Shown here piece by piece: positions 47,967 through 58,272 of a stretch of DNA of 64,000 nt. Numbering within the stretch: position 1 is the stretch's first letter; every line of letters begins with the position of its first letter. The position numbers and the translations under genes are program-made. The notes beneath the pieces were generated by a model, which was not told the DNA's origin, ran no database searches, and saw only the letters and a list, made by a program, of their open reading frames with translations. The stretch lies in assembly GCF_016342405.1 (NCBI RefSeq), contig NZ_JAEINN010000009.1:107545-171544 (forward strand). The letters run 5' to 3'. This DNA is from Maridesulfovibrio ferrireducens. GTDB lineage: Bacteria > Desulfobacterota > Desulfovibrionia > Desulfovibrionales > Desulfovibrionaceae.

Positions 47967-49439
47967 ATGAGCGCTGCAACTCTATCACAACCAAAGTCTT
48001 TTGATTTTAAAAGACTTATATTCATGATGCTCGGAGTAACGCTGTTCGCAGTGGTTTACTACTGTCCTGCATGGCCCGATGCAATTGACCCCATGGGCGA
48101 ACACTTTATTCTCTCCCAACAAGCTAAAGGAGCAATCGGGGTTTTCCTTCTGGCGGGTACCTGGTGGGTCTTTGAAGTTGTACCTATCGGTGTAACATCA
48201 CTGGCAATCGGCGTATTACAGGCTATGTTCTTTATCCGCCCTGCCAAAGTCGCATTTAAAGATTTCATGGACCCCTCGGTTCTTTTTATCTTTGCGTCCA
48301 TAATGATCGGACTTGTTTTTACCAAAACCGGACTGACCAAACGTCTTGCATATAAGATGCTGATGGTTGTCGGAGAAAAAACAAAAAATATATATCTAGG
48401 TGTTTTTATTGTTACCGCCCTGCTGACCCATATCATGGCCCACACCGCGGTAGCTGCAACCATCTATCCACTTCTTTTAGCCATTTATGCATTATATGGT
48501 GAAGGCGATAAACCCACTAAATTCGGTAAAGGTCTCTTTATCGGCATGGCATATATCGCAGGTGCAGGTTCCATCGTAACACTTCTCGGTGCTGCCCGCG
48601 GAGCTGTTGCCATTGGTTTCTTTCAGGAAATTCTCGGAAAGGACATCACCTTCTTTGAACTGACATATTACATGGCACCGGTTGGCTGGATTATGGTCTT
48701 TCTGCTCTGGGGATTTTTTATGATCTTCCTCAAGCCTGAAAAAGCGACCATTCCCGGACTACGCGAAAAGGCCAGAGAACTGAATAAGCAAATGGGACCG
48801 CTCACCCGTGACGAAATCATGGCAGCAGTTCTTGTTGGTTCAGTAATCATTGTCATGAGTTTAAGATCATTTATTCCTGAACTTAAGGCGATTGATAAAA
48901 CCGCACTCATCCTGGTTTCTTCAATCTCATTCTTCATCTTTAAAATCCTTGATATCAATGACCTCGAAGATATCCCATGGAATATTATTCTTCTCTTTGC
49001 AGGCGCAATGTCGATCGGCTTCTGCTTATGGGAAACTGGCGCTGCTAAATGGATGGCTGTTAACTGGCTGACAATTTTCCAGGACTCACACTGGTTCGTA
49101 TTTGTCATGTCCATAGCGTTCTTCGTCCTGATGATGACCAACTTTATCATGAACGTAGCCGCAATTGCCATATCACTGCCGGTTGCACTGGTTATTGCTC
49201 CTTACCTCGGAGTTGCTCCTGAAGTAATTCTTTTCGTAGCACTCGTTGTTGCGGGTATGCCGTTCCTGCTTCTGGTAGGGGCTGCGCCTAACGCCATTGC
49301 CTACGATTCAGGACAGTTCACTCCCGGAGAATTCTTCTTATACGGAATTCCAGCCAGTATAATGTTGCTGGTGGTGGTAGCTTTTGCAGTTCTTGTTCTT
49401 TGGCCTATGATGGGCATGCCTGTGACCTTGCCCGGCTAA
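47967..49439 (+). CDS. SLC13/DASS-family anion:sodium symporter
   Basis: A 490-residue inner membrane transporter with about eleven to twelve helices. Family landmarks include WWVFEVVPIGVTSLAIGVLQ, AYIAGAGSIVTLLGAARGAVA and NFIMNVAAIAISLPVALVIAP, with the paired SNT-like re-entrant segments partly altered. Substrates in the family are sulfate or dicarboxylates with Na+; sulfate would suit a sulfate reducer but is not proved. AAGGAG precedes the ATG. It lies in an operon with the CBS protein and NhaB. Confidence 0.88.
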   Translation: MSAATLSQPKSFDFKRLIFMMLGVTLFAVVYYCPAWPDAIDPMGEHFILSQQAKGAIGVFLLAGTWWVFEVVPIGVTSLAIGVLQAMFFIRPAKVAFKDFMDPSVLFIFASIMIGLVFTKTGLTKRLAYKMLMVVGEKTKNIYLGVFIVTALLTHIMAHTAVAATIYPLLLAIYALYGEGDKPTKFGKGLFIGMAYIAGAGSIVTLLGAARGAVAIGFFQEILGKDITFFELTYYMAPVGWIMVFLLWGFFMIFLKPEKATIPGLREKARELNKQMGPLTRDEIMAAVLVGSVIIVMSLRSFIPELKAIDKTALILVSSISFFIFKILDINDLEDIPWNIILLFAGAMSIGFCLWETGAAKWMAVNWLTIFQDSHWFVFVMSIAFFVLMMTNFIMNVAAIAISLPVALVIAPYLGVAPEVILFVALVVAGMPFLLLVGAAPNAIAYDSGQFTPGEFFLYGIPASIMLLVVVAFAVLVLWPMMGMPVTLPG

Positions 49440-49573
49440 TAATATCAAGGTATAGGGATTGATCACAATGGAGTCTGGGCGGTTCAGAGATGTTCTGAAA
49501 CCGCCCGACTTTGTATCAACCCGTTCCGGTTTCCACCTACGACTTCCGGCACCCAAAAAAAAGCGAGAAAGGA

Positions 49574-51013
49574 ATGAAACAACTTAATAAGCTAATTGAT
49601 CATATTGTTAATCGCGTGAACATCAATCTTCGCGAACCTCTTGTTGATGTGGGACCTTTTATTAAGGACCTCATCCCTCGAAACAGTTTTGCCCTATACT
49701 ATGCCTTCTACTCTTTAACAGCCACACACCCTCTGAAGTTTCATTTCAGACATTCCAGTGTGGGGGGAACTTATTTCCTCGGTAAATGCGTAGTTGACCA
49801 TTCCATCCTTCATAAAAGCGATATTCGAGGAGATGAGCTGAAAAGGAAGGGACACGTGGTTGACTGTAACGGGCACAACATAAAGCTTCGTGACGATGAA
49901 GTTATTAACATCAGAGACAGCTTTCTCATGAAAACGCTGGTTCACAACAACTCGCATGACCCCGAAAATCTCGAAGTCTTCAAAATATCAAACACCGTTT
50001 CCCTACACTACGCGAATATTCACGGAACATCCGTTGAAGGTTGTTTCCTTGAACCTTTTTCAACCGTGGACTTATCAATCTGTCATGACTGCGCAATAGG
50101 TGCTTATTCCTATGTTCAAGCAGGCGAACTCTATCATAAGCGTATCCGCCCGGGACGCATATGGGTCAAAGCCGACGGAGCATTTGAATTCAACTACCAG
50201 TTCCCGACAGAAATTCTAGATAAGTATATCCGTATTGAAAAAAGCAGACCGAAAGGAATGTTCATGGACTTCTTTGACGAAAGAAAAGAAGACTTTATTC
50301 CTATTTATTCTGCTGTAAATCCGGAAAACATGATTGATATCCCTGAAGGGGCTTCTGTCAGCCCTTACGCGGTAATCAAAGGAACATGCAAAGTTGATAA
50401 AAATGTTCTTGTCGCTCAACGTGCTTACCTTGAGGATTCAACCCTCGGGCCGGGATCCAATGCACAGGAAAACTGTTATATAATCAATTCAGTTTATGAT
50501 GGTGAAGACGTTACAGCGCATGGTGGAAAGGTCATATACACCCACCTACACCGTAATGTTTTTGTCGGATTCAACTCATTTTTGAACGGCAAAAAAGAAT
50601 GTCAAATTGAAGTTGGAGCAGGATCAATCATCATGCCTCATACAATTATCGACACTCAAGAGACCGTCAAAATCCCTGATAACTGTCTTGTTTGGGGATA
50701 TATCAGCAAACAAGAAGACCTTGAAATGCACTCTATTCCACTTACTGATTTCGCTGCTCTAAAAGGCCAGTTCCGTCTCGGTAACCTTACCTTTGAAGGT
50801 ATCGGAGCAAAATTTGTTGATGGATTCAGACATCGTATTGAACATATCCTTGAATGCAATGGAGCCTTCTGGGACGGATCAGACGAAACAGCGGGCCATG
50901 CCCAACAAACTCAGGACATTTCTTTCAACATTCTTCAGCCTTATCCAGAAGGAGATTTGAAAGGACTTTACCCGGAACTGTCAATCGACCCGTTAGAGCC
51001 TAGTGAACTTTAA
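49574..51013 (+). CDS. Left-handed beta-helix (hexapeptide transferase-like) protein
   Basis: A 479-residue protein, larger than simple acyltransferases. Two blocks of hexapeptide-like strands are seen, about residues 125-195 ([29 protein letters not shown], shown here only in part as [18 protein letters not shown]) and 260-380 ([20 protein letters not shown]). It has no membrane segments. Substrate unknown; it may be a sugar-nucleotide or acyl transferase, or a structural regulator of the flanking transporters. ATG 49574 follows GAGAAAGGA. NhaB begins 53 nt later. Confidence 0.75.
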   Translation: MKQLNKLIDHIVNRVNINLREPLVDVGPFIKDLIPRNSFALYYAFYSLTATHPLKFHFRHSSVGGTYFLGKCVVDHSILHKSDIRGDELKRKGHVVDCNGHNIKLRDDEVINIRDSFLMKTLVHNNSHDPENLEVFKISNTVSLHYANIHGTSVEGCFLEPFSTVDLSICHDCAIGAYSYVQAGELYHKRIRPGRIWVKADGAFEFNYQFPTEILDKYIRIEKSRPKGMFMDFFDERKEDFIPIYSAVNPENMIDIPEGASVSPYAVIKGTCKVDKNVLVAQRAYLEDSTLGPGSNAQENCYIINSVYDGEDVTAHGGKVIYTHLHRNVFVGFNSFLNGKKECQIEVGAGSIIMPHTIIDTQETVKIPDNCLVWGYISKQEDLEMHSIPLTDFAALKGQFRLGNLTFEGIGAKFVDGFRHRIEHILECNGAFWDGSDETAGHAQQTQDISFNILQPYPEGDLKGLYPELSIDPLEPSEL

Positions 51014-51066
51014 TTTCAAAAGGGTTCTACTATAACGCGCTTATAAAAAGGCAAAAGGAGAATATC

Positions 51067-52557
51067 GTGCCCAAAACAATTTCGCAGGCACTGCAAAAAA
51101 ACTTTCTTGGCAACTCGCCTGACTGGTACAAGCTTACCATCATAGGTTTTCTTGTTCTTAACCCCATTCTTCTGGCTGCTGTCGGCCCCTTCATTACCGG
51201 ATGGGTTTTAATCGCTCAGTTCATTTTCACACTTGCAATGGCATTAAAATGCTACCCGCTACCCGCTAGTGGGCTGCTTGCCGTCGAGGCTGTTGCGCTG
51301 GGGCTGGCTTCCCCTCAGGCCGTTTATAACGAAACATTACATAACTTCCCGGTTATTCTTCTTTTGATGTTTATGGTTGCAGGTATCTACTTTATGAAGG
51401 ATATGCTCCAGTACGCCTTCACAAAGATCCTTCTGCGCATCAAATCGAAAATCTTAATCTCATTATTGTTCTGTTTTTCAGGTGCATTCCTGTCCGCATT
51501 TCTCGACGCTTTGACTGTTACCGCAGTTCTTATCGCAGTTGGGTATGGATTTTATGGAATATACCACAAATTCGCATCAACAGGTCATTGCTCTCTGACA
51601 GATGACTCTCTTCTAAAGGGAGAATGCGTAAGTCACTTGGGAGAATTCAGAGGATTCTTAAGAAACCTTCTGATGCACGGTGCCGTAGGTACTGCTCTCG
51701 GTGGAGTTTGTACCATCGTCGGCGAACCTCAGAACCTGCTTATCGGGCATGTTATGGACTGGCAGTTCATTGAGTTCTTCGTAAGAACGGCCCCGGTATC
51801 CATGCCTGTTCTGGCTGTAGGATTGCTGACTTGTGTTATGCTCGAAGTAACCGGCATATTCGGATACGGCTTCAAACTTCCGGATAACGTTCGCGAAATA
51901 CTCGAAGAAGAAGACCGGAAAAAAGACGAAAAGATGGGATTGAAACAAAAAGGTGCATTACTTATTCAGGCATGCGCAGCTGTATTCCTGATCTTTGCCC
52001 TTGCATTCCATCTTGCAGAAGTTGGTCTAATCGGCCTGACTGTTATTGTTGTTCTTACCGCTCTTAACGGCGTAACGGAAGAACACCGTATCGGTCATGC
52101 TTTTGAAGAAGCTCTTCCTTTTACCGCATTGCTGGTTGTATTCTTCGCAATCGTCGCGGTTATCCATGAGCAACATCTATTCTCACCGGTAATTCACTTC
52201 GTGCTTGGACTTGAAGGTAAAGTTCAGCTCGCAGCTTATTACTTAGCAAATGGTTTGCTCTCCATGATTTCGGACAACGTATTCGTTGCAACGGTATACA
52301 TTTCTGAAACCAAAGCTGCATTCCTTAGCGGTGCCATCAACCAAGAACAGTTTGACCTGCTTGCAGTAACAATCAACACAGGAACAAACATCCCAAGTGT
52401 TGCTACTCCTAACGGACAGGCAGCATTCCTATTCCTGCTTACCTCCGCCATTGCGCCTCTTATCAGGCTCTCTTACGGTGAAATGGTTAAGCTCGCTTTC
52501 CCATATACCGTCACCATGTCACTGACCGGTCTGGCCGCAGTCTGGTGGTTATTGTAA
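51067..52557 (+). CDS. nhaB: Na+/H+ antiporter NhaB
   Basis: Exports Na+ in exchange for H+. The 496-residue protein aligns along its length with E. coli Nha[95 protein letters not shown]. The start codon is GTG after AAAGGAG. It is the last gene of the sigma-54 operon, followed by a bidirectional terminator. Confidence 0.96.
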   Translation: MPKTISQALQKNFLGNSPDWYKLTIIGFLVLNPILLAAVGPFITGWVLIAQFIFTLAMALKCYPLPASGLLAVEAVALGLASPQAVYNETLHNFPVILLLMFMVAGIYFMKDMLQYAFTKILLRIKSKILISLLFCFSGAFLSAFLDALTVTAVLIAVGYGFYGIYHKFASTGHCSLTDDSLLKGECVSHLGEFRGFLRNLLMHGAVGTALGGVCTIVGEPQNLLIGHVMDWQFIEFFVRTAPVSMPVLAVGLLTCVMLEVTGIFGYGFKLPDNVREILEEEDRKKDEKMGLKQKGALLIQACAAVFLIFALAFHLAEVGLIGLTVIVVLTALNGVTEEHRIGHAFEEALPFTALLVVFFAIVAVIHEQHLFSPVIHFVLGLEGKVQLAAYYLANGLLSMISDNVFVATVYISETKAAFLSGAINQEQFDLLAVTINTGTNIPSVATPNGQAAFLFLLTSAIAPLIRLSYGEMVKLAFPYTVTMSLTGLAAVWWLL

Positions 52558-52589
52558 AACGTTAACGTTTTACATTGCTTAAAAGTATA

Positions 52590-52623
52590 AAGCCCCTGTC
52601 GAATTTACATTCGACAGGGGCTT
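52590..52623. terminator. Bidirectional terminator between nhaB and the chemoreceptor
   Basis: AAGCCCCTGTCGAA (52590-52603) pairs perfectly with TTCGACAGGGGCTT (52610-52623); a TTTT follows on the plus strand. Confidence 0.9.
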
Positions 52624-52652
52624 TTCTGTTCAAGTCTTTTAATCTAAACTTA

Positions 52653-54965
52653 TCAATCCTGCATTCTTGCAATGGTCGTGTTCAACTCCTGCGCAAGAAC
52701 TGTCATTCGACTTACTGCTTCAGCAGATTCAGTCATAGCCTGCGATGTTTCTCCGGCAATAGTATTAATCTGACTGGTTGAACGGCTGATTTCTTCACTT
52801 GCTGCCGACTGTTCTTCAGAAGCAGTTGCAATGCCGCGCACCTGATCACTTGTTTCAGATATACTAGTCACAATCTCTTTCAGAATCTCACCGGACTGAT
52901 TCACCAGATCGGTAACTTCCAAAATAGATTCTGTAGATTTTTCAGCACTCGCTATATTCTTACGCGTGCTGTTCTGAATTTGAGAGATATAAGATCCAAC
53001 TTCAGTTGTGGCTGTCATGGTTTTTTCTGCCAGCTTCCTTACTTCATCAGCAACAACTGCAAACCCGCGCCCGGCTTCTCCTGCTCTTGCTGCTTCGATA
53101 GCAGCATTCAAAGCAAGGAGATTTGTCTGATCGGCAATATCGGTGATCACACCCATAATATTTCCGATCCCTTCAGCCTGAATGCCGAGTTCGGCCATAT
53201 CCTTTCTCAAAACTTCAGAAAGATCACGCACGTCAGTAATCGTTTTAACGGCCTTAACAACCATGTTTTCGCCATCAAGCGCTCTCTTCTGAGATTCATC
53301 AGCAAGATCCGCAGCGGTAGAAGCATTCTTGGCAACTTCAAAAACAGTTGAGTTCATTTCATCCATCGCGGTTGCAGCTTCGCTGGCCATAAAGCTCTGT
53401 TCTTCTGCCCCCTTACTGGACTGCTCTATCTGAGCAGACAAGGCTTCCGAAAAACTGGCAACCTGATTTGAAATGTCCGTGGCACTTGCCGCAGCTTCAG
53501 AAATCACAATATTTTTTTCTTCAATCATGCGCTGCTGTTTTTTGATACTGGTCATATCAACAATCATGGTGAATGTTCCAATCAACTGCCCGTCCAGATC
53601 AAACAAAGGAGTTGTATTCACCTGAATATTATGGGCAGTCCCGTCGGCAGCTTTGATATCTGCTTCTACATTAAAGAATGCCCTGTTCTCGGCGATAGCC
53701 TTGCCTGCAACTGTTTTTCGCGATGGGTCACGGTAAAGAACTTCACCAACGCTTTTACCCAGATAATCTTTTGGCGAACCAGGCTGACCTGCCAGATCAA
53801 GAAATTCCTGATTCAAAAAAAGAGCCTTTTCATGAGGATCTGCAACAATGCACGGGATAGTCATTCCCTTAAGGACCCCTTCAGAAAATCCAAGCTTGTT
53901 TTTAAGTTCGCCAACCATGTGCTTCACATTATTGGCAAGATCAAGAAGTTCACAGGTGAAAACGCCTTCAAGCTCAGCTTTAAAATTGCCCTGCCCTATT
54001 TCATGAGTAAAATCCCGGATCAAAGCCATGGGAGTAATAACCTGTTTACGGGTGGAAAAAATAATTACCCCCACCAAAAGAATTGTCATGACAAGACCCA
54101 TAACAATTAAAATATTTCTCTCATGAATTGCGGCCTGTGTTAAATCTGAAACATACGCAGACATGCACACAACCCATCCAGTCAAGGGAACAACTCTGAA
54201 AGACTGAACTTTCTCTTTACCCTGCCAATCATAAGAAATAAACCCGCTATCAGATGCAATACTTTTCCTTACAAACTCATGTGACGACATATTTTTCCCA
54301 ATAAGGGAATCATCTTTATGCCCGATGATAAGGCCATCCCCATCCAAAACATAAGCATACCCATTTTGGCCTATAGAAATATCATCAAGCAACTCATGGG
54401 AATATTTACCCCAATCCAGTCCAATAAAGAACCCTCCGAACAAACGTCCGGTCATATCTTTCAAAGGGGCAGCCATCATAACTACCTGTTTATTATCTTC
54501 TTTTGACTTAATAACATCTGAAATAGCTGAATCAGCACCGTCGAGAATCTTTCTAATATATTCTCTATCACCCACATTCAGTCCAGTAAGATCCTTACCG
54601 TTACTATTCAGGCCATAAAGGACCTTCCCCTTTTTATCAAAAGCAGCCATGGCAATCATGCCGCCATGATCCTGAATTCTAGCCCGCAAAGAATTGACCA
54701 CGCCACCACGAACATAAGTATCAACAAACGCGCGACGATACTCTTGATTGTTAGTATATCCCTTGAGATCTAGTAACGAAAGATCTACAAAACGATCCGC
54801 TTCCTGAACTAACTTTTTATTCAGAATTTCCATATTCTGCTTTTGAATATCAAAAACAGCTGTATTGGTCATTGAACTGACAACGATAACAAACGCAGCA
54901 ATGGACAATGCCACAATCCCTGTGATTAAAATCGAAAGTTTTGTATTAATACTTTTTACTTTCAC
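52653..54965 (-). CDS. Methyl-accepting chemotaxis protein (Cache and PAS sensor)
   Basis: A 770-residue transmembrane chemoreceptor. TM1 is about residues 10-32. A periplasmic dCache-like domain follows (about 40-285, with [20 protein letters not shown] and [20 protein letters not shown]), then TM2 ([20 protein letters not shown]), a HAMP-like linker and a cytoplasmic PAS domain. The signalling hairpin tip is [20 protein letters not shown]. No CheR-tethering pentapeptide ends it. The start is GTG 54965 after AAAGGGGGTAG; an upstream TTG at 54992 lacks such a site. Ligand unknown. Confidence 0.95.
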   Translation of the reverse strand: MKVKSINTKLSILITGIVALSIAAFVIVVSSMTNTAVFDIQKQNMEILNKKLVQEADRFVDLSLLDLKGYTNNQEYRRAFVDTYVRGGVVNSLRARIQDHGGMIAMAAFDKKGKVLYGLNSNGKDLTGLNVGDREYIRKILDGADSAISDVIKSKEDNKQVVMMAAPLKDMTGRLFGGFFIGLDWGKYSHELLDDISIGQNGYAYVLDGDGLIIGHKDDSLIGKNMSSHEFVRKSIASDSGFISYDWQGKEKVQSFRVVPLTGWVVCMSAYVSDLTQAAIHERNILIVMGLVMTILLVGVIIFSTRKQVITPMALIRDFTHEIGQGNFKAELEGVFTCELLDLANNVKHMVGELKNKLGFSEGVLKGMTIPCIVADPHEKALFLNQEFLDLAGQPGSPKDYLGKSVGEVLYRDPSRKTVAGKAIAENRAFFNVEADIKAADGTAHNIQVNTTPLFDLDGQLIGTFTMIVDMTSIKKQQRMIEEKNIVISEAAASATDISNQVASFSEALSAQIEQSSKGAEEQSFMASEAATAMDEMNSTVFEVAKNASTAADLADESQKRALDGENMVVKAVKTITDVRDLSEVLRKDMAELGIQAEGIGNIMGVITDIADQTNLLALNAAIEAARAGEAGRGFAVVADEVRKLAEKTMTATTEVGSYISQIQNSTRKNIASAEKSTESILEVTDLVNQSGEILKEIVTSISETSDQVRGIATASEEQSAASEEISRSTSQINTIAGETSQAMTESAEAVSRMTVLAQELNTTIARMQD

Positions 54966-55162
54966 AAGACTACCCCCTTTAAAAAGATTCAATCCTCACG
55001 GCTATCACACCTAGAAACGTCCCCCCCGACGTTAATATGCCCCAGTTACCACAATTAAGATTAGATAGTCGCAATTATACATTCAATAATGCATAATTAT
55101 AACGTAAAATTCTTTTTTGAACGTTTTAACTTATCCGTTGAAACGCAATCAATTCAATTCCC

Positions 55163-55195
55163 ACAAAAAAACCGCCTTGTTTCCACAAGGCGGTT
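55163..55195 (-). terminator. Terminator of the 76-residue protein gene
   Basis: AACCGCCTTGT (55170-55180), loop TTCC, ACAAGGCGGTT (55185-55195), then seven U on the minus strand (from 55164-55170). Confidence 0.88.
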
Positions 55196-55217
55196 CCTGA
55201 TTTGATTAATGATAAAT

Positions 55218-55448
55218 CTACTTCTGCTTATTATATTCCTCGAGCATTCCCGTAAGCCTACCTAAAAGTTCCCCTCGTTCCTGAGCAACTTTTTTCCACT
55301 TTTTCTTTTCGCTTTTTAAAGCTTCAATGGTTTGAAGAAGATCCTGTATTGTGTTCGCCGGATAACCATGCTTCGCAAAATTACCTTTACGAAGTTCTTC
55401 ATCGTTTCGCTGGCGCAAGGCCCGAATCTGGCTGGAAGATAGTATCAT
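55218..55448 (-). CDS. Small coiled-coil hypothetical protein
   Basis: A 76-residue protein I do not recognise. The N-terminal half is polar and basic (QIRALRQRNDEELRKGNFAKHG), the second half a coiled coil (IQDLLQTIEALKSEKKKWKKVAQERGELLGRLTGMLEEYN shown in part as IEALKSEKKKWKKVAQE). There is no membrane or signal segment. No clear ribosome binding site precedes ATG 55448, but a strong terminator follows, which supports a real gene. Confidence 0.6.
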   Translation of the reverse strand: MILSSSQIRALRQRNDEELRKGNFAKHGYPANTIQDLLQTIEALKSEKKKWKKVAQERGELLGRLTGMLEEYNKQK

Positions 55449-55508
55449 AAATTAATAAGAGGTTATAATTTTACTGTTCACACATACAAATTACCTTCGC
55501 ACGGGAAC

Positions 55509-55528
55509 TTCTGCAAGGGATTGCAGAA
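55509..55528. repeat. Short hairpin TTCTGCAA-GGGA-TTGCAGAA
   Basis: An 8-bp perfect stem with a 4-nt loop, followed by an A-run on the plus strand, located between the nrdD terminator and the 76-residue gene. Possibly a second terminator element or a regulator site. Confidence 0.45.
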
Positions 55529-55553
55529 AAAACATTTCATGCTCAATTATTAA

Positions 55554-55588
55554 TAAAAAGGTCCGGAAGAGAACTCCCTTCCGGACCT
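55554..55588 (-). terminator. Terminator of nrdD
   Basis: AGGTCCGGAAG (55559-55569) pairs with CTTCCGGACCT (55578-55588), followed on the minus strand by a U-rich tract. It lies 35 nt past the nrdD stop. Confidence 0.88.
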
Positions 55589-55623
55589 GACGATCATTAA
55601 TCTATTTAACAAATCTAAATTAA

Positions 55624-57714
55624 TCAGATTTTATCAACCACAACTCCACCATTCACTCCGCATCCGCAAGAGGAATGACCGTATTCTGATCTTTCTTTGT
55701 ACTCTTGCTGCTTACCTTTATTCCACCGGCTGACAGGACGATAATAACCCACAATACGGGTATATACTTCCGCATCCTTGCCGCAAGTAGGACATTCAAA
55801 GTGTTCCCCGTAAAGATAACCGTGATCTTCGCAGATTGAGAAGGTCGGAGTTACCGAGATATAAGGGATCTTTGTATTTGTCATGGCTTTGAGTATGAAA
55901 TTACGCAATGCCTTGGTATCCGAAACAGCTTCCCCAAGGAAAGTATGAAAAACTGTTCCACCATTATAAAGAGTCTGCAATTTATTCTGATGTTCAAGAG
56001 CATAAACAACATCTTCTGTCGCGCCTACGGGCAGCAAAGTGGAGTTTGTATAATAAGGAACATCGTCTCCGGAAGTATAAATATCCGAATAAAGATTCTT
56101 ATCAATCTTGGCTAAGCGGTAACAAGTGCCTTCACCGGGAGTTGCTTCAAGGTTGAACAGATTGTCTGTTTCTTCCTGAAACGTAACTACGAGATCACGA
56201 AGATGGTGCAGAACACGCTGCATCAATCTAACCCCGGCATCCGTTTCAATCCCTTTGCCAAGCAGATTTTGACAAGCCTCAGCTCCACCGATCAAACCGA
56301 TTGTGCTGAAATGCCCTTTGAATCCGTTCTTCAGGTAATGCTGGGAGAACGGGAACATACCGCTGTCAAAATTGGCGGAAACAAGTTTACGTTTGAACTC
56401 TAGAGAATCCTTGGCAAGAGTCGCATACTCAGCAACCAGATCAAGGAAGTCTTCTTCACCCTGAGCAAGATAAGCAAGCTTAGGCAAATTCAAGGTAACA
56501 ACACCTATAGAACCGGTCAGGTCGCCTGCTCCGAAAAGACCACCGGTCTTTTTACGGATTTCGCGGACATCCATCTGCAAACGACAGCACATGGAGCGGA
56601 CATCTTCTGGATTCAGGTCGGAGTTGATAAAGTTCTGAAAATAAGGCGCACCGTATTTGGCTGTCATTTCCAAAAGGAGCTCGCCAACTTCTGTTTCCCA
56701 AGGAAAATCAGGAGTCACGTTGTAAGTGGGAATAGGGAAGGAGAAAATACGTCCGTCAGCATCACCCTCGAGCATTACTTCAACAAACGCTTTATTGATC
56801 ATTTCCATTTCAACGGCATATTCACCATATGTCGTATCTTGAAATTCTCCGCCGATGATAACCGGTTCGCTGGCAATATGTTTCGGAGGAACCATATCAA
56901 AAGTGAAGTTTGTGAAAGGACTCTGTCCACCCCAGCGAGAGGTTGTATTCAGATTAAAAATCAATTTCTGGATAATCTGCTTAACACGGGCATAGTCGAT
57001 CCCATCATATCTGATGAAAGGAGCAAGATATGTATCTACGTTGTTAAAAGCCTGCGCTCCAGCCCATTCATTCTGTAATGTTCCAAGGAAATTGACCATC
57101 TGTCCGGTAACAGAATCAAAATGTTTAGCCGGAGAAGACGAGCAACGTCCATGAAGACCGAAACCTTCGATAAGAAGATCGCGCAAAGACCAACCGGCGC
57201 AATACCCGGCAAGCCCGAAAGAGAGATCATGGATATGAAAATAGCCATGTTCGTGAGCAAGTCTGATTTCTTCAGGATATTTTTCAAGACAATAACGAGC
57301 CTGAACAGCTCCGGACATATGCAGCATTAATCCCTGAAAGGAATGCCCCATATTAGAATTTTCATTCACCCGCCAGTCTGAACGGTCCAGATAACTTTCG
57401 ATAGTTCCGGTGATATCCAGATAAGCTTCGTCCTGCTTACGCAGTTCACGTCTTTTTTCACGATAGATTATATAACGTTCAGCAACGGAATAAAGACGAC
57501 TCTCCATCAGCACCAGCTGAACCATATCCTGAACTGTTTCCTGCTCAGGAACGTCCATCTCAGCGAGCTTCTGCTCAACTTTTTTACCAAGACGCTTACT
57601 TAACAACGGATCTTTGATCCCGCTGGCTTTAAGCGCCTTGAAAATTGCTTCAGAAATTCTGGCTGTTGACCAGGATTCAAGTCTTCCGTCACGTTTTAAA
57701 ATTTGTTTTGGCAT
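55624..57714 (-). CDS. nrdD: Anaerobic (class III) ribonucleoside-triphosphate reductase
   Basis: Reduces NTPs to dNTPs with an oxygen-sensitive glycyl radical and without B12. The roughly 696-residue protein has an N-terminal ATP-cone (KQILKRDGRLESWS) and the barrel. Near the C-terminus it has a CPTC metal pair, the radical-bearing glycine in RIVGYYRPVS (about residue 656) and CGCG. ATG 57714 is preferred over a TTG at 57717. The activase gene nrdG is not adjacent. A long leader holds a cobalamin riboswitch. Confidence 0.95.
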   Translation of the reverse strand: MPKQILKRDGRLESWSTARISEAIFKALKASGIKDPLLSKRLGKKVEQKLAEMDVPEQETVQDMVQLVLMESRLYSVAERYIIYREKRRELRKQDEAYLDITGTIESYLDRSDWRVNENSNMGHSFQGLMLHMSGAVQARYCLEKYPEEIRLAHEHGYFHIHDLSFGLAGYCAGWSLRDLLIEGFGLHGRCSSSPAKHFDSVTGQMVNFLGTLQNEWAGAQAFNNVDTYLAPFIRYDGIDYARVKQIIQKLIFNLNTTSRWGGQSPFTNFTFDMVPPKHIASEPVIIGGEFQDTTYGEYAVEMEMINKAFVEVMLEGDADGRIFSFPIPTYNVTPDFPWETEVGELLLEMTAKYGAPYFQNFINSDLNPEDVRSMCCRLQMDVREIRKKTGGLFGAGDLTGSIGVVTLNLPKLAYLAQGEEDFLDLVAEYATLAKDSLEFKRKLVSANFDSGMFPFSQHYLKNGFKGHFSTIGLIGGAEACQNLLGKGIETDAGVRLMQRVLHHLRDLVVTFQEETDNLFNLEATPGEGTCYRLAKIDKNLYSDIYTSGDDVPYYTNSTLLPVGATEDVVYALEHQNKLQTLYNGGTVFHTFLGEAVSDTKALRNFILKAMTNTKIPYISVTPTFSICEDHGYLYGEHFECPTCGKDAEVYTRIVGYYRPVSRWNKGKQQEYKERSEYGHSSCGCGVNGGVVVDKI

Positions 57715-57750
57715 CAATATTACCTGTTAAGGGGTTGTCCGCACAGAAAA

Positions 57751-57759
57751 TTATCCACA
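57751..57759 (+). promoter_or_regulatory. DnaA box, perfect consensus
   Basis: TTATCCACA on the plus strand, 37 nt upstream of the nrdD start, inside the leader. Confidence 0.6.
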
Positions 57760-57949
57760 GTACAAAGCACAAGAATTAGCGCAGCTTAAAAGCTGCCGAA
57801 ATACAAGGCTCCCGCTTGGATATTATGATCTGAGCTTGTGGCGCAGGCGGCCCGGAAGGCACATCCCGCAGGACTTTGAACCGGAGACCCTAAGTGTCAA
57901 AAACACGGGGCATCCGGAAATGGGAAAAATACCTGCAAAAGGCAGGCAG

Positions 57950-58067
57950 GCTTCAGTCAGGGGGCTGGCTCTTAATTCTCCTTAACGAAGAAATTATACA
58001 GCGGCAGAACCGCCCCGGAATCTAACCGGGTTCCCTGGAATGGTCCGAGATTGTCGGACAGCTGAAG
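57950..58067 (-). promoter_or_regulatory. Cobalamin riboswitch of nrdD
   Basis: On the minus strand a closing stem CTTCAG/CTGAAG (58062-58067 with 57950-57955) encloses the conserved core AGGGAACCCGGTTAGATTCC, GGGGCGGTTCTGCCGCTGTA, then a B12-box-like GAGCCAGCCCCCTGACTG. The short form, lacking the long outer arm, resembles compact AdoCbl-type variants. Binding of cobalamin would shut off this B12-independent reductase. Confidence 0.78.
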
Positions 58068-58086
58068 TACAAACACGACTTAGGGG

Positions 58087-58114
58087 ATTCTAACAAACCT
58101 TCGAATTGGGTCAA
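58087..58114 (-). promoter_or_regulatory. Promoter of the nrdD leader
   Basis: Minus strand: TTGACC (58109-58114), 16-nt spacer, TAGAAT (58087-58092). The start point near 58080 gives a leader of about 365 nt, with the riboswitch starting about 13 nt in. Confidence 0.6.
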
Positions 58115-58189
58115 GAACTTCTAGACATTTTATCGAAAGTTTCCTCTCAGCCCTTGGGAGAGTAGGGATGAGAAGGCAACGAACACAAC

Positions 58190-58198
58190 TTATCCACA
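58190..58198 (+). promoter_or_regulatory. DnaA box, perfect consensus
   Basis: TTATCCACA on the plus strand, 76 nt upstream of the nrdD -35 box, in the same orientation as the box at 57751. Confidence 0.6.
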
Positions 58199-58272
58199 AT
58201 TGTTCATTTCTTGTTCATAACTTTTTAACAATCTGTTTTTATGACAAAATATTTATAACAATTTTAAATAAC

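Noticed and set aside
57718..58198. Replication origin because of two DnaA boxes
   Set aside because: Only two boxes, widely spaced, with no dnaA/dnaN/gyrB context and no AT-rich unwinding array.
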